Shown here: piece after piece, positions 52,377-61,635 of the stretch | Layout: each line of letters opens with the position of its first letter | Numbering within the stretch: the first letter of the stretch is position 1 | Source of the DNA: Chryseobacterium gilvum | Lineage (GTDB): Bacteria > Bacteroidota > Bacteroidia > Flavobacteriales > Weeksellaceae | Direction of reading: 5' to 3' | Assembly: GCF_025628965.1 (NCBI RefSeq) | Contig: NZ_JAOTEN010000002.1 | Span: 558,001-622,000 of the forward strand | Length of the DNA stretch: 64,000 nt | Program-made: the position numbers and the translations under genes | Notes under the pieces: generated by a model | The model's database searches: none | What the model saw: the letters and a program-made list of their open reading frames with translations, nothing else | What the model was told of the DNA's origin: nothing

Positions 52377-54488
52377 ATGAATTTCAAATCAATTGTATTA
52401 ACCGCTGGAGTTTTGTTTTCAGCAACTTTTTATGCTCAGAAAATGAATTATCCTAAAGCAGCAAAAGGAAATCAGACCGACACATATTTTGGAACTGCCA
52501 TTGCAGATCCGTACAGAGGTTTGGAAAATGATTCCGAACCCACCAAAAAATGGGTTGATCAGGAAGTTGCCTACAGCCAAAGATATCTTTCACAGATTCC
52601 TTTTCGGGATGAGATTAAAAACCAGTTGACCGATATCTGGAATTACGAAAAAATCAGCGCTCCTTTTAAAGAAGGAGATTACACGTATTATTATAAAAAT
52701 GACGGGCTTCAGGCACAGTCTGTATTGTATAGAACCCACAGTAAAACAAAAGCAACAGAAGTATTTTTAGATCCGAATAAATTTTCGGAAAAAGGAACAA
52801 CTTCACTTTCCCAGCTTTCATTCAATAAAAAAGGAAACTTGGCGGCGTATTCGATCTCAGAAGGCGGAAGCGACTGGAACAAAATCATTATCATTGATGC
52901 CATTACCAAAAAGCAGATCGACGAAAACATTGTAGATGTAAAGTTCAGCGGGATCTCATGGAAGGGAGATGAAGGATTCTTTTATTCAAGCTACGACAAA
53001 CCGAAAGAAGGAACCGTGCTCTCCGGAATGACAGATAAACATAAGGTTTTCTATCATAAACTAGGAACAAAACAGTCGGCAGATCAATTGATTTTCGGCG
53101 GAGATGAAACACCAAGAAGATATTTAGGAGCAGGAGTTTCTGAAGACCAGAGATATTTAATTATTTCGGCGGCCAATGCGACCAATGGGAATGAGCTCTA
53201 TATCAAAGATTTAAAAAATGGCGGAGATTTTATCCAGATCAATAAGGGGTTTGATGTTAATGCCAATATTGTTGATACGGAAGGCGATAACCTTTTTATT
53301 TTTACCGATAAAGATGCTCCGAACATGCGCCTGGTAAAAACTACAATTAAAAATCCGTCTCCGGAAACCTGGAAAGACGTAATCCCGGAATCAGAAAATG
53401 TTCTGGCGGTTTCTACCGGTGGCGGTTATTTTTTTGCGACCTATATGGTTGATGCCATTGATCAGGTAAAGCAATATGACAAATCAGGGAAGCTGATCAG
53501 GGAAATCTCACTTCCCGGAAAAGGAAATATTTCAGGATTCGGCGGTAAGGAAACAGAAAAAGAGCTATATTTCTCGTTCAGCAATTACATTACACCGGGA
53601 ACTACTTTTAAATTCAATGCAGATACCGGAAAATCTGAAGTATATCAGAAGCCTAAAGTAAAGTTCAATCCGGAAGATTATGTTTCTGAACAGGTATTTT
53701 ATACCTCAAAAGACGGCACGAAAGTTCCGATGATGATCAATTATAAAAAAGGAATTAAGCTTGATGGTAAAAATCCAACTATGCTGTATTCTTACGGTGG
53801 TTTCAATATCAGTTTACAGCCTTCATTCTCGGTTGTCAATGCAATCTGGATGCAAAACGGAGGTATTTATGCCGTTCCGAATATCCGTGGTGGCGGAGAA
53901 TATGGAAAAAAATGGCACGATGCCGGTACAAAACTGCAGAAAAAAAATGTTTTCAACGACTTTATCGCGGCTGGAGAATATTTACAAAGCAAGGGTTATA
54001 CTTCAAAAGAATTTATGGCACTTTCCGGAAGATCAAACGGCGGTCTTTTAGTGGGGGCAACCATGACTATGCGTCCTGATCTGGCAAAAGTCGCTTTTCC
54101 CGGAGTGGGCGTTTTAGATATGTTGAGATACAACAAATTTACAGCAGGAGCGGGATGGTCTTATGACTATGGAACAGCGGAAGACAGCAAAGAAATGTTT
54201 GAATATTTGAAATCGTATTCACCGGTTCATAATGTAAAAGCGGGAACGTGCTATCCTTCCACCATGATTATTACAAGCGATCACGATGATCGTGTTGTTC
54301 CGGCGCATTCTTTTAAATTCGGTGCAGAGCTTCAGGAGAAACAGAAGTGTGCCAATCCGATTTTATTGAGAATAGAGAAAAACGCAGGTCACGGAGCAGG
54401 AAGGGCAACTGATCAGGTCATCAGCGAAAATGCAGATTTGATTTCTTTCGCATTATACGAAATGGGAATCAAACAGTTGGCTAAATAG
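52377..54488 (+). CDS. Prolyl endopeptidase (S9 prolyl oligopeptidase)
   Basis: A 703-residue serine peptidase with signal peptide 1-20. A seven-bladed propeller gates the active site, then comes the alpha/beta-hydrolase domain with S553 in ALSGRSNGG, an aspartate in SDHDDRVVP (D637/D638) and H672 in NAGHGAGR. Most of the text matches, from memory, the periplasmic prolyl endopeptidase of Elizabethkingia meningoseptica, which cuts after proline in short peptides. It lacks a T9SS tail, so it should stay periplasmic. Confidence 0.95.
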   Translation: MNFKSIVLTAGVLFSATFYAQKMNYPKAAKGNQTDTYFGTAIADPYRGLENDSEPTKKWVDQEVAYSQRYLSQIPFRDEIKNQLTDIWNYEKISAPFKEGDYTYYYKNDGLQAQSVLYRTHSKTKATEVFLDPNKFSEKGTTSLSQLSFNKKGNLAAYSISEGGSDWNKIIIIDAITKKQIDENIVDVKFSGISWKGDEGFFYSSYDKPKEGTVLSGMTDKHKVFYHKLGTKQSADQLIFGGDETPRRYLGAGVSEDQRYLIISAANATNGNELYIKDLKNGGDFIQINKGFDVNANIVDTEGDNLFIFTDKDAPNMRLVKTTIKNPSPETWKDVIPESENVLAVSTGGGYFFATYMVDAIDQVKQYDKSGKLIREISLPGKGNISGFGGKETEKELYFSFSNYITPGTTFKFNADTGKSEVYQKPKVKFNPEDYVSEQVFYTSKDGTKVPMMINYKKGIKLDGKNPTMLYSYGGFNISLQPSFSVVNAIWMQNGGIYAVPNIRGGGEYGKKWHDAGTKLQKKNVFNDFIAAGEYLQSKGYTSKEFMALSGRSNGGLLVGATMTMRPDLAKVAFPGVGVLDMLRYNKFTAGAGWSYDYGTAEDSKEMFEYLKSYSPVHNVKAGTCYPSTMIITSDHDDRVVPAHSFKFGAELQEKQKCANPILLRIEKNAGHGAGRATDQVISENADLISFALYEMGIKQLAK

Positions 54489-54518
54489 AAATTAGATTAT
54501 TTAATCATCATACATATT

Positions 54519-54550
54519 AAAGCGATTTTGTTAAAACAATTTCGCTTTTT
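54519..54550 (+). terminator. Terminator of the prolyl endopeptidase gene
   Basis: AAAGCGA / TCGCTTT with an interior mismatch and a further TTGT/ACAA pairing, then T's. Confidence 0.6.
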
Positions 54551-54617
54551 TGAGCTTAAAATCACGACAAATTATTATTCTGAAAATGCTTATTTTTAAA
54601 CTTTTAAATCTGAACTT

Positions 54618-56738
54618 ATGAGAAGGGAAATCCAGAACAAAAATCCCCAATTTACCATATCTGAAAGGCCGGTTGAAATCTATCCGTTTGAGAAAGACGG
54701 GTTGGAACTCAAATCATCTTATACCAAAAATGATGTTAAAAATAAAGCCTTAACCCAATCTTCACCGGGAATTGAACCTTTTTTAAGGGGGCCATATTCT
54801 ACGATGTACGTTCAGAAACCATGGACGGTTCGTCAGTACGCCGGATTTTCTACAGCTGAAGAGTCGAATGCTTTTTACAGACGGAATCTTGCGGCTGGAC
54901 AAAAAGGGCTTTCTGTAGCTTTCGATTTGGCAACGCACCGAGGATATGATTCTGATCATCCTAGAGTAGTTGGTGATGTTGGTAAAGCAGGGGTTGCTAT
55001 TGATTCTGTGGAGGATATGAAAATTCTGTTTAATGAAATTCCTCTTGATCAGATTTCAGTTTCTATGACTATGAATGGCGCGGTTCTACCAGTTCTTTCT
55101 TTTTACATTGTAGCTGCAGAAGAGCAGGGCGTTTCACAGGATCTTCTTTCCGGAACAATTCAGAATGATATTTTAAAGGAATTCATGGTCCGGAATACCT
55201 ACATTTATCCGCCAACACCTTCCATGAAAATCATCGCTGATATTTTCGAATATATTTCTAAAAACATTCCGAAATTCAATTCAATTTCGATTTCAGGATA
55301 TCATATGCAGGAAGCCGGAGCAACTCCTGTACTGGAAATGGCCTATACATTAGCAGACGGTTTGGAATACGTGAGAACCGGTATTAAAGCAGGTATGAAA
55401 GTAGATGATTTTGCTCCGAGATTGTCATTTTTCTGGGCAATCGGGATGAATCATTTTATGGAAATTGCCAAAATGCGTGCTGCAAGATACATTTGGGCAA
55501 CGCTTTTGAAGCAATTTAACCCACAAAATCCAAAATCTTTAGCCTTAAGAACGCATTCTCAGACTTCAGGATGGTCTTTAACAGAGCAAGAACCTTTTAA
55601 TAATATTACAAGAACTGCTATTGAAGCATTGTCTTCAGCTCTAGGAGGAACCCAATCCCTTCACACAAATGCTTTGGATGAAGCTATTGCGCTTCCGACA
55701 GATTATTCGGCAAAAATTGCCAGAAATACACAGATTATTCTTCAGCAGGAAAGCAGAATTTGCGATGTAGCTGATCCGATGGGCGGGAGCAATCTAATTG
55801 AGAGCCTCACTCAGCAAATGATCGAAGAAGCCATGAAATTCATTGATGAGGTGGAAAAAGAAGGCGGGATGACCAAAGCCATAGAAGCCGGAATTCCCAA
55901 GATGAGAATTGAGGAGGCTGCTGCAAAAAAACAGGCTAAAATTGACAGCGGAGAAGAATTTATCATTGGTGTTAACTCATTTAAATCCAGCTTAAAACAA
56001 ACCCCGATTGATATATTGGATATTGATAACACGGAGGTCAGGAGAAAGCAGATTGAAAGATTAAACAATATTAAAACCGAAAGAAATGCAGAAGCGGTTA
56101 ATCAGATCCTTAATGAAATCCGTGAATCTGCAAAAACAGGAAAAGGAAATCTTCTGGCTTTATGCATCGAGGCAGCCCGGAGAAGAGTGACATTAGGAGA
56201 AATGAGCGATGCGCTGGAAGAAACCTACGGACGTTATAAAGCCAATATCAGAACCATACAAGGAGTTTACGCGATGAATGCAGGAAAAAACGAATATTTT
56301 AGTCAGGCACTTCTTCTTACACAGAAATTTGAGGAGGAAGAAGGCCGCCGTCCGAGAATTATGGTCGCCAAAATGGGTCAGGATGGTCACGACAGAGGGG
56401 CAAAAGTAGTGGCGACAGCATTTGCCGATATGGGTTTTGACGTCGATGTCGCACCATTATTCCAGACCCCGGAAGAAGTGGCAAAACAGGCCGTGGAAAA
56501 TGATATTCATATTTTAGGAGTTTCATCACTCGCGGCAGGTCACAAAACATTGGTTCCACAAGTGGTGGAAGAGCTGAAAAAACTGGGTGCAGATGATATT
56601 ACAATTGTGGTGGGCGGAGTAATTCCGCAGCAGGATTACGAATTTTTATATGCAAATGGCGCAGATTTTATTTTTGGGCCTGGAACCAACCTTCCTAAAT
56701 GTGCGGTCGATATTCTGAATAGATTTTTAAAAAATTAG
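54618..56738 (+). CDS. scpA: Methylmalonyl-CoA mutase
   Basis: A 706-residue B12 enzyme in single-chain form. The catalytic TIM barrel spans ~40-540 ([43 protein letters not shown]). The C-terminal cobalamin domain has GQDGHDRG, whose H591 is the lower cobalt ligand. It isomerises succinyl-CoA and methylmalonyl-CoA. Its chaperone MeaB is at 61636, 4.9 kb away, and no small mutase subunit is adjacent, so it is probably homodimeric. Confidence 0.95.
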   Translation: MRREIQNKNPQFTISERPVEIYPFEKDGLELKSSYTKNDVKNKALTQSSPGIEPFLRGPYSTMYVQKPWTVRQYAGFSTAEESNAFYRRNLAAGQKGLSVAFDLATHRGYDSDHPRVVGDVGKAGVAIDSVEDMKILFNEIPLDQISVSMTMNGAVLPVLSFYIVAAEEQGVSQDLLSGTIQNDILKEFMVRNTYIYPPTPSMKIIADIFEYISKNIPKFNSISISGYHMQEAGATPVLEMAYTLADGLEYVRTGIKAGMKVDDFAPRLSFFWAIGMNHFMEIAKMRAARYIWATLLKQFNPQNPKSLALRTHSQTSGWSLTEQEPFNNITRTAIEALSSALGGTQSLHTNALDEAIALPTDYSAKIARNTQIILQQESRICDVADPMGGSNLIESLTQQMIEEAMKFIDEVEKEGGMTKAIEAGIPKMRIEEAAAKKQAKIDSGEEFIIGVNSFKSSLKQTPIDILDIDNTEVRRKQIERLNNIKTERNAEAVNQILNEIRESAKTGKGNLLALCIEAARRRVTLGEMSDALEETYGRYKANIRTIQGVYAMNAGKNEYFSQALLLTQKFEEEEGRRPRIMVAKMGQDGHDRGAKVVATAFADMGFDVDVAPLFQTPEEVAKQAVENDIHILGVSSLAAGHKTLVPQVVEELKKLGADDITIVVGGVIPQQDYEFLYANGADFIFGPGTNLPKCAVDILNRFLKN

Positions 56739-56809
56739 TTAATAAATTATAATTAAATTCTTTTTGCACACCATTTGTACTGTATACCACAACCAAAAAA
56801 ATAGATATT

Positions 56810-57316
56810 ATGGCTTATACAGTAGTTTCAGTTTTTCCTGCAGATATTGATGCAGATCAGGTAAAAAATAATTTGACCCAAAACGGTATTGACGAAGCAA
56901 ATATTGTGATTTCAAAATCCAAACTCGAAGATGATACATCCGCTGAAGATTTCCGCGAGGATGAAAAGACAAAAGGTTTCTGGGATCATATTTTTATTCA
57001 TGATAATGAATTATTAGATGCTTATCGTAGAAAAAGTGTAGGCAATACCAATATTGTTGTATACGCAGACAATTTCATACAGGCTCAGAAAGCAAAGAAA
57101 ATCCTGAATGACCAAGGTGCCATTGAAGTTCATAAAAATCAGCCGGAATATACGGAAGAAGGACAAAAGAATACATCCGGATTACCCGAAGATGTATATA
57201 ATGGCATCATTGCAAAGGCAAGGCATAATATTTATTTCTTAGGCTCTGAAAGAACGTACAGTTCTCCCACCAAAGGAATGAACGACGAAATGGACAGTTT
57301 GGGATCCGAAGATTAA
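56810..57316 (+). CDS. Protein of unknown function (stress-protein-like N-terminus)
   Basis: A 168-residue soluble acidic protein. The first ~90 residues (YTVVSVFPADIDADQVKNNLTQNGIDEANIVIS) have the alternating pattern of a ferredoxin-like alpha/beta fold as in general-stress proteins; the tail is low-complexity. I do not recognise the family and there is no signal peptide. Confidence 0.7.
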   Translation: MAYTVVSVFPADIDADQVKNNLTQNGIDEANIVISKSKLEDDTSAEDFREDEKTKGFWDHIFIHDNELLDAYRRKSVGNTNIVVYADNFIQAQKAKKILNDQGAIEVHKNQPEYTEEGQKNTSGLPEDVYNGIIAKARHNIYFLGSERTYSSPTKGMNDEMDSLGSED

Positions 57317-57331
57317 TCTCAGCAATAAATA

Positions 57332-57364
57332 GAAACCTGATTAAGAAATTTTCAGGTTATTTTT
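57332..57364 (+). terminator. Intrinsic terminator
   Basis: AACCTGA and TCAGGTT pair across an 11-base A/T-rich loop, then ATTTTT. Confidence 0.65.
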
Positions 57365-57393
57365 GCGAAAATGTGCATATTCAGAAAAATGTA

Positions 57394-57401
57394 TATATTT
57401 G
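57394..57401 (+). promoter_or_regulatory. -7 box of an independent micro-transcript
   Basis: TATATTTG followed by CATCTG, 42 bases before a 25-codon ORF and 142 before its terminator. Confidence 0.5.
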
Positions 57402-57442
57402 CATCTGAAAATAAAGTTTAACCCATTAAAAACAACGAAGCA

Positions 57443-57520
57443 ATGTTCAGATTAGATCATAATTCTCCTTTCGGTTTGCCACTTATGTTAGTGAGGCTTC
57501 GTGGTTTGGTATACTCTTAG
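57443..57520 (+). CDS. 25-residue micro-ORF, leader-like
   Basis: MFRLDHNSPFGLPLMLVRLRGLVYS is open from ATG 57443 to TAG 57520. It sits inside a short transcript with its own promoter-like box and a strong terminator at 57543-57574. ACGAAGC at 57434-57440 can pair with GCTTCGT at 57496-57502, which brackets the ORF, so ribosome progress could alter the fold as in attenuation leaders. No amino-acid biosynthesis gene follows; the next gene is rtcB, ~280 bases on. It may be a peptide, a regulatory RNA, or both. Confidence 0.45.
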   Translation: MFRLDHNSPFGLPLMLVRLRGLVYS

Positions 57521-57542
57521 AATAACAGTACAATGATATATC

Positions 57543-57574
57543 AAAACCCGAAGTCGTAAGATTTCGGGTTTTTT
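57543..57574 (+). terminator. Terminator of the micro-transcript
   Basis: AAAACCCGAA and TTCGGGTTTT pair around a ten-base loop with T's after. A strong stem that ends any transcript before rtcB. Confidence 0.9.
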
Positions 57575-57589
57575 ATTGCGCAATATTTC

Positions 57590-57764
57590 AAACTCAGAAC
57601 AGTTTTCCCGAAATCAAAATTTTTATCAGGAGCTATTTCCCGCTGTACACTGTATCTTTTTTTGCCAACGCTTTTCAAGCCCACGCAAAAAAAGGATGCC
57701 GTTTCCATCGGGGCTAATAATGCTCTGCTAAAAACCTTATAGGTTTCCAAAACCTATAAGGTTT
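57590..57764. repeat. Repeat-like intergenic block ending in a 15-bp palindrome
   Basis: The first half (AGGAGCTATTTCCCGCTGTA ... TTTTTTTGCC ... GCAAAAAAAGGATGCCGT ... CATCGGGGCTAA) folds around a TTTTTTTGC/GCAAAAAAA pair and resembles, from memory, an intergenic repeat scattered in flavobacterial genomes. The second half is AAACCTTATAGGTTT inverted perfectly after three bases (57732-57764). An ORF across it on the minus strand is a product of this structure. Confidence 0.55.
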
Positions 57765-57854
57765 AGAAAAAAGCAACTAAAATTTTAGTTGAAAATATGA
57801 GGTGCTTAAAGTCTAACTTCTAGCATCTAATATTTAACATCTTATTTAAAAACA

Positions 57855-59246
57855 ATGGGAAATTTAAAATTAAAAGGAAAAGATATATTAAAACTGGGTT
57901 ATCCCAACAATCAGAGTGTCAATATAGCTTTGGAAGTCATGAAAAGAAATTTTGCCACAAAAAATATTCATCACGTAAAATCTCTTTTGAAGGAAATTTT
58001 GGTCAATCCGGAAAATTTCGAAAAAGATCTGACCTTCGGACAAATTGCAGAAGCTCTACTTTCATCCAAGAAAACTGAGAAAAGAACACTCAATACAAAC
58101 CGTGCTTCTTTCCATATTTTCGGAAACAACATTTCAGATGATGCCAAAAACCAATTGTACACTGCATTGAAATTGCCGATTGCGATACAGGGAGCCTTAA
58201 TGCCCGATGCGCACAGCGGTTACGGACTTCCGATTGGTGGGGTTCTCGCTGTAGAAAATGCCGTGATTCCTTATGGAGTCGGGATGGATATCGGCTGCAG
58301 AATGAGCCTCAGTATTTTAGATACGCCAATTTCATATCTGGACGGCGCAAAAGATAAATACGAAAAAGCGCTTGCCGAACATACCAAATTCGGAATGTAT
58401 GAAACCCATAAATCTCACGTCGATCACGAAATTTTCGACAGAGAAACGTTTGATTTGATCCCGATTCTGAGAAGATTAAAAGGGAAAGCAATCAAGCAAA
58501 TGGGAAGTTCCGGAGGTGGAAATCACTTTGTGGAATTCGGGGAGGTTGAAATTATAGAAGAAGACCAACATATCAATCTTCCAAAAGGAAAATACCTCGG
58601 AATCCTTTCGCACAGCGGTTCACGCGGATTAGGAGCAGAAATCGCTCAATACTATTCAAGGGTTGCAACAGAACAATGTCCGTTGCCAAAAGAAGCGCAA
58701 AACTTCGCCTGGCTGGATCTGAATACGCATCTCGGATTAGAATACTGGACGGCAATGAATTTAGCAGGAGACTATGCATCAGCTTGTCACGAAGACATTC
58801 ATAGGAGATTGGTGAAAGCAGTTGGCGGAAGAGTGAAAGCTAAAATAGAAAACCATCACAATTTTGCATGGAAGGAAATTCATAACGGAAAAGAAGTGAT
58901 TGTTCACCGAAAAGGCGCGACTCCCGCAAACGAAAATGAATTGGGAATGATTCCGGGTTCAATGACGGCAAAAGGTTTTATCGTTCGCGGGAAAGGAAAT
59001 CCGGATTCGCTGAACTCGGCTTCACACGGAGCGGGACGGGCTTTTTCGAGAGGTGAATGCAGAAACCGCTTCACTCAAAATGACATTAAGAAAGAATTAA
59101 AACTCAAAAATGTCACATTGATGGGCGGAAATGCCGAAGAAGCACCAATGGCGTACAAAGACATTAATGATGTAATGAATGCTCAAAGTGAGTTGGTAGA
59201 TATTCTCGGAACTTTTCAGCCGAGAATTGTAAGAATGGATAAATAA
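57855..59246 (+). CDS. rtcB: RNA-splicing ligase RtcB (RtcB2-like)
   Basis: A 463-residue ligase. The substrate and metal motifs are clear: MPDAHSGYGLPIGGV near 115, GMDIGCRMS with its cysteine ligand, GGGNHFVE and SHSGSRG in the middle, and HGAGRAFSR, the guanylylated histidine, near 395. RtcB joins 2',3'-cyclic phosphate to 5'-OH RNA ends using Mn and GTP. The prfH gene 85 bases downstream makes this the RtcB2-PrfH type, which repairs 16S rRNA cut in the decoding centre in other bacteria. Confidence 0.94.
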   Translation: MGNLKLKGKDILKLGYPNNQSVNIALEVMKRNFATKNIHHVKSLLKEILVNPENFEKDLTFGQIAEALLSSKKTEKRTLNTNRASFHIFGNNISDDAKNQLYTALKLPIAIQGALMPDAHSGYGLPIGGVLAVENAVIPYGVGMDIGCRMSLSILDTPISYLDGAKDKYEKALAEHTKFGMYETHKSHVDHEIFDRETFDLIPILRRLKGKAIKQMGSSGGGNHFVEFGEVEIIEEDQHINLPKGKYLGILSHSGSRGLGAEIAQYYSRVATEQCPLPKEAQNFAWLDLNTHLGLEYWTAMNLAGDYASACHEDIHRRLVKAVGGRVKAKIENHHNFAWKEIHNGKEVIVHRKGATPANENELGMIPGSMTAKGFIVRGKGNPDSLNSASHGAGRAFSRGECRNRFTQNDIKKELKLKNVTLMGGNAEEAPMAYKDINDVMNAQSELVDILGTFQPRIVRMDK

Positions 59247-59331
59247 AATGATTGTTAGTTTTTGGGTGATGATTGTCAGGATTTTTAACACCATCAACAA
59301 ACAACTTTCAACAAACAACGAATTAAAAATA

Positions 59332-60030
59332 ATGGACAAAATAATACAAATCACCTCGGGAAGAGGACCTTTGGAATGTCAATGGGTAGTTGCCAAAGTA
59401 CTGAAGGTCTTCCTTGAGGAAGCAAAACAAAATAAAATCGATTACGAAATCATTCATCGTGAAAATGGCGATGAAAACCTGACTTTGAAATCTGCAACCT
59501 TACTTCTAAAAGGAAAAGAAGTCAATGAATTTCTTAAAAGCTGGCTCGGCAGTATTCTTTGGATTGGGAAAAGCACTTTCAGAAAATTCCATAAAAGAAG
59601 CAATTGGTTCATCGGAATTTTTGAACTTGAAGGTATGGAGAAAATTGAATTTAATGAAAAAGAAATTCAGTTTCAGACGGCGAGAAGTCAGGGAAGTGGC
59701 GGACAAAACGTGAATAAAGTAGAAACCGCAGTTCGTGCAACGTATGTAAAAACCGGGCAAAGTGTTTTCGTACAGGATTCCCGCTCGCAATTGGAGAATA
59801 AGAAAATTTCCATCGTCAGATTAAAGGAAAAAGTAATGGAATTTCATATTCGGCAATTGGAAAAAAGAATGCAGGAAACCTGGAACAATCATTTGCAGGT
59901 ACAGAGAGGAAATCCGGTCCGTACTTTTTCCGGAACTGATTTTAAAAAGTATCATCAGGAGAAATCATTCAAAAAAGAAAGAAATCAATTGAAAAACGAA
60001 TTAAAAAACTACAAAAATGACCTTAACTAA
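59332..60030 (+). CDS. prfH: Peptide chain release factor H (stalled-ribosome rescue)
   Basis: About 232 residues from ATG 59332 (MDKIIQITSGRGPLECQWVVAKV); the frame extends to 59248 but without homology. [16 protein letters not shown] holds the GGQ motif at ~123-125 that hydrolyses peptidyl-tRNA. The stop-codon recognition domain of RF1/RF2 is replaced by an N-terminal domain specific to PrfH. With RtcB it frees ribosomes that have nicked 16S rRNA so that the ligase can work. Its last 14 bases overlap the TPR gene. Confidence 0.9.
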   Translation: MDKIIQITSGRGPLECQWVVAKVLKVFLEEAKQNKIDYEIIHRENGDENLTLKSATLLLKGKEVNEFLKSWLGSILWIGKSTFRKFHKRSNWFIGIFELEGMEKIEFNEKEIQFQTARSQGSGGQNVNKVETAVRATYVKTGQSVFVQDSRSQLENKKISIVRLKEKVMEFHIRQLEKRMQETWNNHLQVQRGNPVRTFSGTDFKKYHQEKSFKKERNQLKNELKNYKNDLN

Positions 60031-60526
60031 AAGTAAATATTACTTCGAAGCTTTAGATAATTATCCTTACAACTTACCGGGTTGTCTGGAAGCATTGAAT
60101 TACGCTTTATCATATGATCCGGAAGATGCAGACAGCCTTTGTCTGATGGGAAGAATCTATAGTGAAGTGTTGACGGATTATGAAAAAGCAAAACTCTATT
60201 TTGAAGAAGCGATGTTGTACGATGTCACAAATCTCAACACTCCAAAATATTACATCAAATGTCTTTTGGATAACGAAGATTTCCAGAAAGCTGAAAAACT
60301 GATTAATTATTCACTGAAAATAAAGGGAATTGATAAATCAACACTTTGGTTCTACAGAGCTTTGCTTTCGGAAAAGAGAGGGAGTTTTCAAAATGCCTTA
60401 AAATTCCTGACTGAAGCTGAAAAATATTGCTTCACATCGCACAGCTTTAATGTTGTAAAAGACCGGAAGAAATTCATTAAGTCTAAAATGCCCAGGAAAT
60501 CTAAAAAGAAAAAGGAGACGAAATAA
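60017..60526 (+). CDS. TPR-repeat protein coupled to prfH
   Basis: A 169-residue soluble protein that overlaps prfH by 14 bases. Three to four helical pairs of the TPR kind are visible (CLEALNYALSYDPEDADSLCLMGRIY, YEKAKLYFEEAML, DFQKAEKLINYSLKI, SFQNALKFLTEAEKY), with a basic C-terminus (KSKMPRKSKKKKETK) suited to RNA or ribosome binding. Overlap and operon position suggest a third member of the RtcB-PrfH system. Confidence 0.75.
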   Translation: MTLTKSKYYFEALDNYPYNLPGCLEALNYALSYDPEDADSLCLMGRIYSEVLTDYEKAKLYFEEAMLYDVTNLNTPKYYIKCLLDNEDFQKAEKLINYSLKIKGIDKSTLWFYRALLSEKRGSFQNALKFLTEAEKYCFTSHSFNVVKDRKKFIKSKMPRKSKKKKETK

Positions 60527-60538
60527 GTCTCCTTTTTT
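60509..60538 (+). terminator. Terminator of the rtcB-prfH-TPR operon
   Basis: AAAGGAGAC / GTCTCCTTT around GAAATAA, followed by T's. It contains the stop codon of the TPR gene. Confidence 0.85.
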
Positions 60539-60551
60539 GTAAATTTAGTTT

Positions 60552-61151
60552 ATGAAACACTGTACTTTATTATTTTTATTGATGATCATCTCATGTAAAG
60601 AGCCTGAACTCAAAAATGAAGTTATTCTAAAAGATGAAACTTTAGATTTAAACTATGAAGTTTTAAATCAATTGATTAAGGACGATAGTCTCGCGCCTGA
60701 TTTTAATCATTTAATGTATAATTTAACATTAAGTGTGGTAAGTATAGGTACAGATGATAGTGAAATAAAACCGCTTGGTATTAATTTGAAGTACGATTCA
60801 ATTTTTTTGCAACAAGATTCCGCTTATTATAGAAATCAGGGAAAGAAGATGTCAAATTTCAAATTTAATAAAATTAAGATAAACAGCAATGTGAGATATA
60901 TAACAGGACAGGAACTTCAAAAGCTGAGGGAAAAGAAGAAAAGTGATTTTTGGACTGAATTTGGCAAAAAATACGGAGAGAAATGTATCCGAAGTTTTTC
61001 CATACCTTTCTTCAATAAAGATAAAACAATATGTATTGTGGAAAATTCCGTTTCATGTGGTTATTTAAATGCAAACGGCTATACTGCGATGTATAAAAAG
61101 ATCAATGGAAAATGGAAAGTTATAAAGTCATTTGATCATTGGATTAGTTAA
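60552..61151 (+). CDS. Lipoprotein of unknown function
   Basis: A 199-residue protein with a lipobox (LLMIISC, lipidation at C15). The remainder is soluble with a late region FFNKDKTICIVENSVSCGYLNANGYTAMYKKINGKWKVIKSF that looks like a small beta domain of the DUF4878/NTF2 kind. It is preceded by the rtcB-operon terminator and is convergent with the cytochrome gene. Confidence 0.65.
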   Translation: MKHCTLLFLLMIISCKEPELKNEVILKDETLDLNYEVLNQLIKDDSLAPDFNHLMYNLTLSVVSIGTDDSEIKPLGINLKYDSIFLQQDSAYYRNQGKKMSNFKFNKIKINSNVRYITGQELQKLREKKKSDFWTEFGKKYGEKCIRSFSIPFFNKDKTICIVENSVSCGYLNANGYTAMYKKINGKWKVIKSFDHWIS

Positions 61152-61183
61152 ATAAAAAAAGCCTTCGAATGAAGACTTATTTA
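61151..61183. terminator. Bidirectional terminator
   Basis: AAGCCTTC / GAAGACTT around GAAT extends through A/T-runs on both sides. It serves the lipoprotein gene and the leftward cytochrome. Confidence 0.7.
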
Positions 61184-61189
61184 TACTAA

Positions 61190-61492
61190 TTATTTTTTCA
61201 CCGAAACAATATAGTCATATACCCATTGATGCTGCTCATCATTCAGTTTTGCTTTTGGAGCCATAGAATTCATAATTCCGACCCATTGTACAGGATTATG
61301 TGAAGCAGGATCCGGCAATTTATGACATCTTCCGCAGGCATTTTCAAAAATGGTTTTTCCCTGGGCAAGCTGCTCTGCAGTGGAAACAGCGGGTCCAACT
61401 GGCGCAGTAGCAGGCGTGTTCGATGCTATTTTTGGAGTGCATGAAGCCAATAGGACAGCAATACAGGATAATATCACAATACGTTTTTTCAT
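61190..61492 (-). CDS. Small c-type cytochrome lipoprotein
   Basis: A 100-residue monohaem cytochrome. The lipobox LLASC lipidates C18. Haem is bound at CGRCH (C53, C56, H57) and a methionine in IMNSMAPK (M74 or M77) is the distal ligand. Expected on the periplasmic face of a membrane as a small electron carrier. No oxidase or dehydrogenase is adjacent to hint at partners. Confidence 0.9.
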   Translation of the reverse strand: MKKRIVILSCIAVLLASCTPKIASNTPATAPVGPAVSTAEQLAQGKTIFENACGRCHKLPDPASHNPVQWVGIMNSMAPKAKLNDEQHQWVYDYIVSVKK

Positions 61493-61622
61493 TCGTTTAA
61501 AATTTGATTAAAACAAATGTATGAATTTCTCTATAAGCAATCGTATTCGTTTGATTTAAAATAAAATTTGATAAATAGTCAGTTTGCATTCAATCATCCT
61601 TCACTTTCTCACAATTAATTAT

Positions 61623-61630
61623 TATTTTTG
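61623..61630 (+). promoter_or_regulatory. -7 box for meaB
   Basis: TATTTTTG, five bases before the ATG at 61636, would give a nearly leaderless mRNA. Confidence 0.4.
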
Positions 61631-61635
61631 AATGC

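Noticed and set aside
52377..54488. T9SS export of the prolyl endopeptidase
   Set aside because: It ends right after the hydrolase domain; there is no C-terminal sorting domain.
57541..57750. 69-codon minus-strand ORF
   Set aside because: It runs across the terminator and the folded repeat block; no protein-like pattern.
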